This document shows, in pieces, positions 37,338-45,299 of a DNA stretch of 64,000 nucleotides (within the stretch, counting starts at the first letter, position 1; the number at the start of each line of letters is the position of its first letter). A model generated the notes under the pieces. That model saw nothing but the letters and a program-made list of their open reading frames with translations. It was not told the DNA's origin and made no database searches. The DNA is from Neisseria sp. oral taxon 014 str. F0314 (GTDB taxonomy: Bacteria; Pseudomonadota; Gammaproteobacteria; Burkholderiales; Neisseriaceae), in contig NZ_CP040504.1 of assembly GCF_005886145.1 (NCBI RefSeq), forward strand, positions 1,302,001 to 1,366,000, written 5' to 3'. A program made the position numbers and the translations under genes.

Positions 37338-38147
37338 TCAAAAATGAAACAACACCAAGCTCAAGGCAATCACCGCCATGCCCGAAGTCAGGCCGTAAAC
37401 GGTTTCGTGTCCGTCGGAATAACGCTTGGCGGCGGGCAACAATTCGTCCAGCGCGAGGAACACCATCACACCCGCAATCACGCCGAACACTGCGCCGAAC
37501 ACGAAAGGCGATAAAAACGGCTTGAGCATGGTGTAGCCCAAAACCGCGCCCAAAGGTTCGGCAAGTCCCGAAGCAAGACAAGCGAGGACGGTTTTTTTGC
37601 GGTTGCGGGTGGCAAAATAAACGGGGGCGGCAATGGAAATACCTTCGGGAATATTGTGTATCGCAATCGCGAGCGCCAGCGGCATTCCGACGGCGGGATT
37701 TTCCAGCGTGGCGAAAAACGTTGCCAAACCTTCGGGAAAGTTGTGTGCGGTAATGGCAAACGCCGCCATCATACCGACGCGGGCGATGTGCCGGCGTTTG
37801 TTTTCCTGAAAGGCGGGATCGTGCGGGTCGAGCGTTTCGTGCGGGTTCGGCACGATGCGGTCAATCAGTGCAATCGACCCCATGCCCGCCAGAAAAGCCA
37901 GCGTTGCGGCGGCGAAGGCTTTGTCTTTGTCGTAAACCTGCGCGAAGGCTTCGCTGGATTTGTTGAAAATCTCCGTCAGCGACACATACACCATCGCCCC
38001 GCCCGCAAACGCCAACCCGAACGACAATACGCGCGGGTTGGGCGTTTTGGAAAACATCACCAGCCCGCTGCCCAGTACGGTGAACAGGCCGGCGGCAAGG
38101 GAAATGCCGAAAGCTATTGCAATGTTGGAAAAAGTGATTTCAAACAT
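37338..38147 (-). CDS. zupT: Zinc transporter ZupT (ZIP family)
   Basis: 269 residues with about eight membrane helices. The ZIP metal-site motifs AHNFPEGLATF (helix IV) and IHNIPEGISIA (helix V) are intact. It imports zinc and other divalent metals into the cytoplasm. Starts at ATG 38147. The upstream AT-rich 260 bases hold three uptake sequences; I could not identify a Zur box with confidence. Confidence 0.93.
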   Translation of the reverse strand: MFEITFSNIAIAFGISLAAGLFTVLGSGLVMFSKTPNPRVLSFGLAFAGGAMVYVSLTEIFNKSSEAFAQVYDKDKAFAAATLAFLAGMGSIALIDRIVPNPHETLDPHDPAFQENKRRHIARVGMMAAFAITAHNFPEGLATFFATLENPAVGMPLALAIAIHNIPEGISIAAPVYFATRNRKKTVLACLASGLAEPLGAVLGYTMLKPFLSPFVFGAVFGVIAGVMVFLALDELLPAAKRYSDGHETVYGLTSGMAVIALSLVLFHF

Positions 38148-38257
38148 GGGCTGAATCGTTCATACAATACAAGGAGTCAGCCTAACATAATTTCCAACAT
38201 AAGAGAATAGTTATTATTTGCATTTTAATCTAAACAAACAACAGCCGCGGCCGGATT

Positions 38258-38386
38258 TTCAGACGGCCTTTTCGAATCATTCCGAACATATCTTCCAAAC
38301 TTTCCCGAAAAAACCCGACAGGCCGTCTGAAAAACCGTCCGATATACAAAGTCCTTCCGTTTCCGCTAAAATAAAGGCCGTCTGAA
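38258..38386. repeat. Three uptake sequences before yggX
   Basis: Copies at 38258-38269 (reverse), 38320-38331 and 38375-38386 (forward), the last ending 23 bases before the yggX start codon. Confidence 0.8.
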
Positions 38387-38409
38387 ACCCACATCGAAAA
38401 GGAAAAGCC

Positions 38410-38685
38410 ATGACCCGTATGGTTCACTGCGTCAAACTGGGCAAAGAAGCCCCCGGGCTGAAATTCCCGCCGCTGCCCAACGAATTGGGCAAGCGCGTTT
38501 ATGAAAATGTCTCTCAGGAAGCGTGGAACGCATGGACGCGCCATCAAACCATGCTCATCAATGAAAACCGCCTCAGCCTTGCCGACCCGCGCGCGCGCGA
38601 ATATTTGGCCCAGCAGATGGAAAACTTCTTCTTCGGCGACGGTGCGGATCAAGTACAAGGTTATGTGCCGCAAGAGCCGAAATAG
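38410..38685 (+). CDS. yggX: Probable Fe(2+)-trafficking / oxidative damage protection protein YggX
   Basis: 91 residues, full length for the family. It starts [17 protein letters not shown], with the single conserved cysteine (C7), and has the block [19 protein letters not shown]. In enterics YggX protects Fe-S proteins from oxidative damage. Good ribosome site (AAAAGGAAAA). Confidence 0.93.
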   Translation: MTRMVHCVKLGKEAPGLKFPPLPNELGKRVYENVSQEAWNAWTRHQTMLINENRLSLADPRAREYLAQQMENFFFGDGADQVQGYVPQEPK

Positions 38686-38698
38686 CCGGAAATATGAA

Positions 38699-38732
38699 TG
38701 AGGCCGTCTGAAACAACATTTCAGACGGCCTT
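38699..38732. terminator. Uptake-sequence hairpin between yggX and a small membrane-protein gene
   Basis: Copies at 38701-38712 and 38720-38731 with a seven-base loop. Serves two convergent genes. Confidence 0.8.
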
Positions 38733-38735
38733 TCA

Positions 38736-38957
38736 CTATTTATCCGATTGCCGACGGGACCGAACGGGGCGGCTGAACCTGTTGCCGTTAAGAAACTTCT
38801 GTAATGCAATATTGGCGGGAACAAAAATCACTGTGGAAATCAACGATATCATCAGCGACCAAACAAAATCGTTCACAATGAAAAAATAGAGTGCGGCAAA
38901 AGAAAAAACAAAATAAAACAATGCAGTGCCTAATATAAATCTAGTAAATTTCTTCAT
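38736..38957 (-). CDS. Small membrane protein of unknown function
   Basis: 73 residues with two predicted membrane helices (FILGTALFYFVFSFAALYFFIV and MISLISTVIFVPANIAL) and a basic tail. A strong ribosome site, AAGGAGG, lies four bases before ATG 38957, which is the main reason to believe it is expressed. No family recognised. Confidence 0.6.
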   Translation of the reverse strand: MKKFTRFILGTALFYFVFSFAALYFFIVNDFVWSLMISLISTVIFVPANIALQKFLNGNRFSRPVRSRRQSDK

Positions 38958-39260
38958 GCATCCTCCTTATGCCGCCGAAAAGGGAAAACGGCTTCCGCTA
39001 CGGTTTGCAGGGTCCCGCTCAATCGAGGGTTGCTGTCAAATGTGATGCGATTTCTATAAAAAAGGTTCCGCTTTTTAACAGGCAAACCCATAACAAATTG
39101 AATACAAAATATTTTCACAATTAATCGCGCTTTTTTCAAGCCGTTTTCCACCGCAACGGCCCGCTGCCGCGCATGTAATTTCCCGTCATTGTATCCAAGT
39201 CAATTTTTTTCAGACGGCCTGCCCCTATAATCGAAACTCCCTCATCCACGCAAACAGACC
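38958..39260. other. 303-base region without a supported gene
   Basis: A 65-codon frame on the minus strand (38954-39151) overlaps the small membrane-protein gene by four bases but has no family features. A reverse uptake sequence lies near 39210, upstream of menA. Otherwise I see nothing. Confidence 0.5.
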
Positions 39261-40163
39261 ATGGCTATCCGATATTGGTTGCAGGCGGCACGGCCGCGTA
39301 CTTTGCCGCTCGCACTTTCGGGCGCGCTGTTGGGCAGCCTGCTGGCTTCGCTGCAACACCGGACAAACGCAGCCGTAACCCTGCTTTGTGCCGCAACCGC
39401 CGCCGCATTGCAGGTTTTCGGCAATCTGGCCAACGACTACGGCGATGCACGGAGCGGGGCGGATTCCCCGTTGCGGCAAGGGCCCGAACGCATGGTGGCT
39501 TCCGGCCGCATCAGCCCCGCGGCCATGAGGTTCGGCCTGATACTGTCGGCCCTGTCCTGCATCCTGCTCGGCACCGCCCTGCTTGCCGCCGCACTGCCCG
39601 TACCGTGTTCCGGCTGGCAAAGCTGGCTGTTTTGGCTGCTTGCAGGCACGGCGTCGCTGGCGGCGGCCTACTGCTACACCGCGGGCTGCAAACCCTACGG
39701 CTATATCGGTTTGGGCGATTTGGCCGTTTTTGTCTTTTTCGGCCTGCTGTCCGTCTGCGGCAGCGAGTTCCTGCACACAGGCCGTCTGAATCCCGCCTCC
39801 CTGACACCCGCCGCCGCGATGGGATTGTGGTGTTGCATGATATTGAATTTAAACAATATGCGCGACATAAACAGCGATTTGCGCGCAGGAAAGCATACCG
39901 TCGCCGCCCGCCTGCGCCTGCCCCGCGCCAAACGTTACCACACCGCCCTTGCCACAACCGCCGCCCTACTCTGGTGCGCATGGCTGCCCGCCTGTTTTCA
40001 CGGAGCGCCGCTGTATGCCTTTCAGACGGCCTTGGCCGCTGCCAGCCTTACCCACTTGTATTTCCTGAAAAAAGCCCAATCTCCCTCGGAACTGGACAAG
40101 CTGCTGCCGCAATGGAGCGCCGCCGTATTATTGTGGGTGGCGGCCCTGTGGCTCTGCCGCTGA
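39261..40163 (+). CDS. menA: UbiA-family prenyltransferase, MenA-like
   Basis: 300 residues, about eight to nine membrane helices. The first aspartate-rich motif is NLANDYGDARSGAD, the second is NNMRDINSDLRAGK. These patterns and the N-terminus MAIRYWLQAARPRTLPLAL fit 1,4-dihydroxy-2-naphthoate prenyltransferase (MenA), which makes demethylmenaquinone. No other menaquinone gene is in the window, so the substrate is inferred from motifs alone. Confidence 0.82.
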   Translation: MAIRYWLQAARPRTLPLALSGALLGSLLASLQHRTNAAVTLLCAATAAALQVFGNLANDYGDARSGADSPLRQGPERMVASGRISPAAMRFGLILSALSCILLGTALLAAALPVPCSGWQSWLFWLLAGTASLAAAYCYTAGCKPYGYIGLGDLAVFVFFGLLSVCGSEFLHTGRLNPASLTPAAAMGLWCCMILNLNNMRDINSDLRAGKHTVAARLRLPRAKRYHTALATTAALLWCAWLPACFHGAPLYAFQTALAAASLTHLYFLKKAQSPSELDKLLPQWSAAVLLWVAALWLCR

Positions 40164-40266
40164 TACCGGAAACATCCCATCGGCAACGGCAGCCTGTCCA
40201 ACATTCTGATTTACTGTTAGAATCAGGCTCTCTTTTTTCTCTTAACCGTTTTTTGGAGCAAACGCC

Positions 40267-40953
40267 ATGCAAAACGACGTTTACGACTACACTTCCGCCG
40301 GTTCGGTGCAGAAAAACACCGTACTGCGCAAAACCTACAGCCTGCTTGCCCTGTCATTCGTTCCGGCGGCCATAGGCGCACTTGTCAGCGGCAAAATGGG
40401 ATTCAGCCTGTATGCCATGCTCGGCGGCCGCTGGATGAGCTTCATTGTCGTGATGGCATTCTTCTACGGCATGATTTTCCTGATTGAGAAAAACCGTTAC
40501 AGCAATGTCGGCGCCACCCTGCTGATGGTGTTCACCTTCGGCATGGGCGTACTGCTCAGCCCGCTGCTGCAATACGCGCTGAACTTCAGCAACGGCACGC
40601 AAATCGTCGGCATCGCTTCGGTCATGACCGCCGCCGTGTTCTTCACAATGTCCGCAATGGCACGCCGCACCACCATGAATATGAACTCGCTCGGCCGCTT
40701 CCTGACCGTCGGCGCAGTCGTCCTGATGATTGCCGTCGTCGCCAACTTCGTCCTGCAAATCCCCGCACTGAGCCTGACTATCTCCGCCGGCTTCGTCCTC
40801 TTCAGTTCGCTGATGATTATGTGGCAGGTGCGTACCGTTATCGACGGCGGCGAAGACAGCCACATCAGTGCGGCACTCACCATCTTCATCTCCCTCTACA
40901 ACATTTTCAGCAGCCTGCTGCACCTGCTGACCGCACTGGCCGGCGACGACTAA
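40267..40953 (+). CDS. BAX inhibitor-1 (YccA/YbhL) family membrane protein
   Basis: 228 residues with seven predicted membrane helices and a final segment (HISAALTIFISLYNIFSSLLHLL) that matches the family's C-terminal pattern. Relatives include the E. coli FtsH modulator YccA and bacterial calcium-leak channels. Function in Neisseria is not known to me. Ribosome site TTGGAG before ATG 40267. Confidence 0.85.
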   Translation: MQNDVYDYTSAGSVQKNTVLRKTYSLLALSFVPAAIGALVSGKMGFSLYAMLGGRWMSFIVVMAFFYGMIFLIEKNRYSNVGATLLMVFTFGMGVLLSPLLQYALNFSNGTQIVGIASVMTAAVFFTMSAMARRTTMNMNSLGRFLTVGAVVLMIAVVANFVLQIPALSLTISAGFVLFSSLMIMWQVRTVIDGGEDSHISAALTIFISLYNIFSSLLHLLTALAGDD

Positions 40954-40984
40954 ACGCGATTCCGGTTTCTTAAATGAAAATAAA

Positions 40985-41015
40985 AGGCCGTCTGAAACAA
41001 CGTTTCAGACGGCCT
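40985..41015 (+). terminator. Uptake-sequence hairpin terminator
   Basis: Copies at 40985-40996 and 41004-41015, downstream of the BAX-inhibitor-like gene. Confidence 0.8.
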
Positions 41016-41078
41016 TTCTTTGACATTCCGTGCCGCAGCCCTTATGCTGGCAGCCACAACAACACACACCGTTCCGCC

Positions 41079-41594
41079 ATGAACCGAACCGCACTCCGCC
41101 GCGCCGTTTACGCCGGCAGCTTCGACCCGCCGACCAACGGCCACCTCTGGATGATACGCGAAGCACAGGCCCTGTTTGACGAACTCATCGTCTCCGTCGG
41201 CGTCAACCCCGAAAAGCGCAGCACCTTCAGCATCGAAGAGCGCAAAGCCATGCTTGAAGCCATTACGCGCGAATTCCCCAACGTGCGCATCAGCGTGTTT
41301 GAAAACCGCTTCCTCGTCCATTACGCCAAAACCGTCGACGCCCAATTCATCGTACGCGGCATCCGCACCACCGCTGACTACGAATACGAACGCTCCATGC
41401 GCTACATCAACAGCGACCTCGAACCGGAAATCTCCACCGTTTTCCTCATGCCGCCGCGCGAAATCGCCGAAGTCTCGTCCACGATGGTCAAAGGCTTGGT
41501 CGGCCCCGTCGGCTGGCGCAGCATGATACGCCGCTACCTGCCCGAACCCGTTTACCAAAAGATTTTGCAGGACCACAGCGAAAGTGCGGAATAA
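41079..41594 (+). CDS. coaD: Pantetheine-phosphate adenylyltransferase
   Basis: 171 residues from ATG 41079 ([22 protein letters not shown]). The frame runs upstream through the terminator hairpin, so the longer version is not real. CoaD adenylates 4'-phosphopantetheine in coenzyme A synthesis. Nucleotidyltransferase motif [30 protein letters not shown] and the C-terminal EVSSTMVK are those of the family. It is slightly longer at both ends than E. coli CoaD. Confidence 0.85.
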   Translation: MNRTALRRAVYAGSFDPPTNGHLWMIREAQALFDELIVSVGVNPEKRSTFSIEERKAMLEAITREFPNVRISVFENRFLVHYAKTVDAQFIVRGIRTTADYEYERSMRYINSDLEPEISTVFLMPPREIAEVSSTMVKGLVGPVGWRSMIRRYLPEPVYQKILQDHSESAE

Positions 41595-41654
41595 CCGCTT
41601 TGCCCCATCCGCCTTTCCGAAAGCCAAACAGAGGCGAACGCCGTGCCCAAACAA

Positions 41655-41680
41655 AAACGCCCGTTTTAAAACGGGCGTTT
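41655..41680 (+). terminator. Perfect palindromic terminator behind coaD
   Basis: AAACGCCCGTTTT directly followed by AAAACGGGCGTTT (26 bases, no loop base), with an uptake sequence just beyond (near 41686). Confidence 0.8.
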
Positions 41681-41702
41681 CAACGTTTCAGACGGCCTCA
41701 GG

Positions 41703-41728
41703 CAAAAAAATAACCGCCTGAAAGCGGT
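41703..41728 (-). terminator. Intrinsic terminator of the initiator tRNA
   Basis: On the minus strand ACCGC-TTTCAG-GCGGT is followed by TTATTTTTTT, four bases after the tRNA 3' end. Confidence 0.85.
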
Positions 41729-41732
41729 ATTT

Positions 41733-41809
<77 letters not shown>

Positions 41810-41964
41810 TCAGAAAACGCAACTATACTGTATCTCACCTGCCCCGTCAAGCCGTTTTTAAAAATTACCTGCCGCCGCCCGTTTTTGCGGAACCTCCTCT
41901 TAGCGGAGAACAACGCAACTCGCAGCCGTTTTCCTTCCGCAAACAAGCGGCTGAAATTCATCCG

Positions 41965-41995
41965 AGGCCGTCTGAATCCCCTTTTCAGACGGCCT
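41965..41995. repeat. Inverted uptake-sequence pair before hrpA
   Basis: Copies at 41965-41976 and 41984-41995. They lie 46 bases before the hrpA ATG and just before TATAATTCC (about 42003), which may be the -10 of hrpA. Confidence 0.7.
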
Positions 41996-42041
41996 ATTTG
42001 CTATAATTCCGCTTTGTTTTCATCCATCACAACACATCACC

Positions 42042-43436
42042 ATGCCCCATCCCGATTTCTCCCAAACCCTCTCCAAAGACCGCCATTTCCTGCGTTCCGC
42101 CTTCAAAAATCCTAACAAATACGGCGGTTTGTCCAAAGTCGAAGAAAAATACCGAAAATCGCACGAAATCTTTTTGAAGCGTTTGGCAGCATTGCCCAAA
42201 CCCGAGTTCGACAACACCCTGCCGGTTCACGAAAAACTCGAAGAAATCAAAAAAGCCATTGCCGAAAATCAGGTAACGATTATTTGCGGCGAAACCGGTT
42301 CGGGCAAAACCACGCAGCTGCCCAAGATTTGCTTGGAACTCGGGCGCGGGGCGGCGGGTTTGATCGGGCATACCCAGCCGCGCCGTTTGGCTGCGCGTTC
42401 GGTAGCGGAGCGGATTGCCGAAGAATTGAAATCGGAAATCGGCAGCGCGGTCGGCTATAAAGTGCGCTTTACTGACCACACCTCACGCGATGCCTGCGTC
42501 AAGCTGATGACCGACGGCATCCTGCTGGCGGAAACGCAGACCGACCGTTATCTCGCCGCCTACGACACGATTATCATCGACGAAGCGCACGAACGCAGCC
42601 TGAACATCGACTTCCTGCTAGGCTACCTGAAACAGCTGCTGCCGCGCCGCCCCGATTTGAAAGTCATCATTACCTCGGCAACGATAGACGCAGAACGTTT
42701 TTCCCAACACTTCAACGGTGCGCCCGTGCTGGAAGTGAGCGGGCGCACCTATCCCGTCGAAATCCTCTACCGCCCGCTGACCAGCAAAGACGAAGACGAC
42801 GCAGAAGTCGAGCTGACCGACGCGATTGTCGATGCGGCGGACGAATTGGCGCAACACGGCGAAGGCGATATTTTGGTATTCCTGCCGGGCGAACGCGAAA
42901 TCCGCGAAGCTGCCGAAGCCTTGCGCAAATCCACGCTGCGCCGCAACGACGAAATCCTGCCCCTGTTCGCACGCCTGTCGCACGCCGAGCAGCACAAAAT
43001 CTTCCACCCCTCAGGCGCGAAACGCCGCATCGTGTTAGCAACCAACGTCGCCGAAACCTCGCTCACCGTGCCGGGTATCAAATACGTCATCGATACCGGC
43101 CTCGCGCGCGTCAAACGCTATTCCGCGCGGGCAAAAGTAGAGCAGCTTCATGTCGAAAAAATCTCCCAAGCCGCCGCCCGCCAACGCTCCGGCCGCTGCG
43201 GACGCGTCTCCGCAGGCGTATGTATCCGACTGTTTTCAGAAGAAGATTTCAACAGCCGCACCGAGTTCACCGACCCCGAAATCGTCCGCAGCAACCTCGC
43301 CGCCGTCATCCTGCGCATGGCAGCGTTGAAACTCGGCGATGTGGCAGCATTCCCGTTTTTAGAAATGCCCGATTCGCGGTATATCAATGATGGATTTCAG
43401 GTGTTGTTGGAATTGGGGGCGGTGGAGGAAACTTAA
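42042..43436 (+). CDS. hrpA: HrpA N-terminal half (split DEAH-box RNA helicase)
   Basis: 464 residues with the two RecA-like helicase domains of HrpA: Walker [12 protein letters not shown] (83-93), DEAH at 180-183, SAT, and motif [14 protein letters not shown]. Normal HrpA is one protein of about 1,300 residues. Here the frame stops after [10 protein letters not shown], exactly at the end of the RecA2/winged-helix border, and a foreign gene follows. The remaining HrpA sequence resumes at 45250. The ATPase core could still fold and be active, but it lacks the HA2/OB part. Codon use and composition are ordinary for this genome up to the break. Confidence 0.9.
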   Translation: MPHPDFSQTLSKDRHFLRSAFKNPNKYGGLSKVEEKYRKSHEIFLKRLAALPKPEFDNTLPVHEKLEEIKKAIAENQVTIICGETGSGKTTQLPKICLELGRGAAGLIGHTQPRRLAARSVAERIAEELKSEIGSAVGYKVRFTDHTSRDACVKLMTDGILLAETQTDRYLAAYDTIIIDEAHERSLNIDFLLGYLKQLLPRRPDLKVIITSATIDAERFSQHFNGAPVLEVSGRTYPVEILYRPLTSKDEDDAEVELTDAIVDAADELAQHGEGDILVFLPGEREIREAAEALRKSTLRRNDEILPLFARLSHAEQHKIFHPSGAKRRIVLATNVAETSLTVPGIKYVIDTGLARVKRYSARAKVEQLHVEKISQAAARQRSGRCGRVSAGVCIRLFSEEDFNSRTEFTDPEIVRSNLAAVILRMAALKLGDVAAFPFLEMPDSRYINDGFQVLLELGAVEET

Positions 43437-43514
43437 GAAATTTCTCAGGTTGCCTACAAAGCGTATAAATTTATAACAACTGCAGTGTACTATTAACTAA
43501 ACGAAAGGCTCGTT

Positions 43515-45185
43515 ATGTCTCAAATTAAATCCGACAAATGGGATATTAAAAAAGTATTTAAACAATGGTATTGCATTCCAAATTACCAACGACCTTATGT
43601 ATGGGAAAAAGACCAAATTATTGACTTACTGGATGATATTCATATTGCTTGCGAGAAAGACAAGGAAAGTGATTATTTTTTGGGTTCTCTTGTTTTGAAA
43701 GAAACCAAAAATAAAGACTATATTGAATATGATATATTAGACGGACAACAACGTTTAACTACCTTATTTTTATTGACTGCAGTTATTCGTGACTTAACCG
43801 ATAATGAGCAACGGCAAAACACTTGTCACGAGAGCATTTTTCAGAAAGGTAACCCTGATGATAATATTCCTGAACGGTTACGCCTTATTTTTGAGATTCG
43901 ACACGATGTAAAAGAATTTATTGACGAATACATTAAACAAAAAAATGGAACAACCTCTATAAAGATCGAAGAATTAGCCCAAAGTAAGAGTGCAGACAAA
44001 TCTGTTTTTAATATGGCAAATGCCATTTTATATATGCGCGCATATTTACAAGAACAAATTAGGCAAAATGCGATTTTTTTAGATGAGTTTTTCCCATTTT
44101 TTAGAAATAAAGTTATTCTAATTTATGTAGCAAGCCAAAATTTGGATGACGCATTCCGAATGTTTACTGTATTGAACAATCGTGGCATAAAACTGCGTAA
44201 TGCGGATATTTTAAAAGCTGAAAATTTAAGTTCAGTCAAAGAAAAAGACAAGCAACAAGAATACGCCCAAAATTGGGAAAAAATTGAAAATTATTTTGGT
44301 AATGAATTCGATGGCTTCCTCTCTCACCTACAAAGCATTCTAACCAAACAAAAAGCTAGTCTGACTTTATTAAAAGAATTTGAAAATAATATATTCGCAA
44401 AAAATAAACTAACAAAAGGAAATGATTTTTTTGATTTTGTTCATAAATATAAAAAACATTATGAAGAATTATTTGACAGCAATGAAAATTTGGAACTTAA
44501 AAACTTTCTTACTTTAATGAATGTTGGTTTTGAAAGCGAAATTTGGATTGCGCCACTACTACGTTATTACAATAAATTTAGAAAAGAAAATTTATTGGAG
44601 TTTACAAAAAAACTTAATAATAAATTTGTAAGTGATTGGATTTCAGGGTTTACCCCAACTATTCGTATTATAAATATGAATAACATCATTGATATGATTG
44701 ATAAGTTGGATAGCTGTGATGAATTATTAAATCAAGACTGTTTTGCAATAAATGGTCAAGAAATTTTAAATTTTCTGCAAACTGATATCTATGGCAAACG
44801 CCCTACACGTTACATATTGCTACTACTTAATTACCTGTACCATAGCCATGAACAGCCTTTTAATACACCAAAAGTTATCAGTGTAGAGCACATTTTGCCA
44901 CAGAATCCAAAAAGCGACAGTCAATGGGTTCAAGACTTTGATAATGAACAGCGTGAAAAATGGACAAATAAACTGGGAAATTTGATTATTTTATCGCGCA
45001 GAAAAAATTCATCACAAAGCAATTTAGATTTTGCCCAAAAACAGCAAAAATATTTTAAAGGCAATGTAGAGCTTGGACGTTCGGCAAATATTATGGCGTG
45101 CAAAACTTGGAAGATAGATGACGTTCAAAAAAATCACAATGAAACATTAGCTAAATTAAAAGAGCATTTCGGCATTGTTGATTAA
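43515..45185 (+). CDS. GmrSD-like DUF262-DUF1524 nuclease inserted in hrpA
   Basis: 556 residues. The N-terminal DUF262 (GmrS-type NTPase) domain has its signature DGQQRLTTLF at residues 76-85, after PNYQRPYVW and FLGSLVL. The C-terminal DUF1524 HNH-type nuclease domain has VEHILPQNP (EH at 458-459) and NKLGNLIILSRRKNSS. Proteins of this layout are type IV restriction enzymes that cut modified phage DNA. Catalytic motifs look intact. It is strongly AT-rich, contains no standard uptake sequence, and has a GAAAGG ribosome site before ATG 43515. It lies between the two halves of hrpA and four kilobases before a Hachiman pair. Target specificity cannot be told. Confidence 0.88.
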   Translation: MSQIKSDKWDIKKVFKQWYCIPNYQRPYVWEKDQIIDLLDDIHIACEKDKESDYFLGSLVLKETKNKDYIEYDILDGQQRLTTLFLLTAVIRDLTDNEQRQNTCHESIFQKGNPDDNIPERLRLIFEIRHDVKEFIDEYIKQKNGTTSIKIEELAQSKSADKSVFNMANAILYMRAYLQEQIRQNAIFLDEFFPFFRNKVILIYVASQNLDDAFRMFTVLNNRGIKLRNADILKAENLSSVKEKDKQQEYAQNWEKIENYFGNEFDGFLSHLQSILTKQKASLTLLKEFENNIFAKNKLTKGNDFFDFVHKYKKHYEELFDSNENLELKNFLTLMNVGFESEIWIAPLLRYYNKFRKENLLEFTKKLNNKFVSDWISGFTPTIRIINMNNIIDMIDKLDSCDELLNQDCFAINGQEILNFLQTDIYGKRPTRYILLLLNYLYHSHEQPFNTPKVISVEHILPQNPKSDSQWVQDFDNEQREKWTNKLGNLIILSRRKNSSQSNLDFAQKQQKYFKGNVELGRSANIMACKTWKIDDVQKNHNETLAKLKEHFGIVD

Positions 45186-45195
45186 ATTGGATATT

Positions 45196-45299
45196 TTCAG
45201 GCAGCCTGCACTCATTCATTTGTTATCCAAATTCATGACCTAAAACACCATGCAAAACACTCTCAATACATCATATGAAGACCTTTCAGGCAGCCTGAA
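45196..45299. repeat. Foreign-dialect uptake sequences at the right border of the insert
   Basis: TTCAGGCAGCCTGCA at 45196-45210 and the palindrome TTCAGGCAGCCTGAA at 45285-45299. AGGCAGCCTGAA is the uptake dialect I associate with Kingella, and its complement AGGCTGCCTGAA with Simonsiella. A degraded match (CTCAGGTTGCCTACAA) lies at the left border, 43444-43459. Confidence 0.65.

Noticed and set aside
38954..39151. 65-codon minus-strand frame overlapping the small membrane protein by four bases
   Set aside because: The four-base overlap looks like coupling, but there are no recognisable features and no clear ribosome site.
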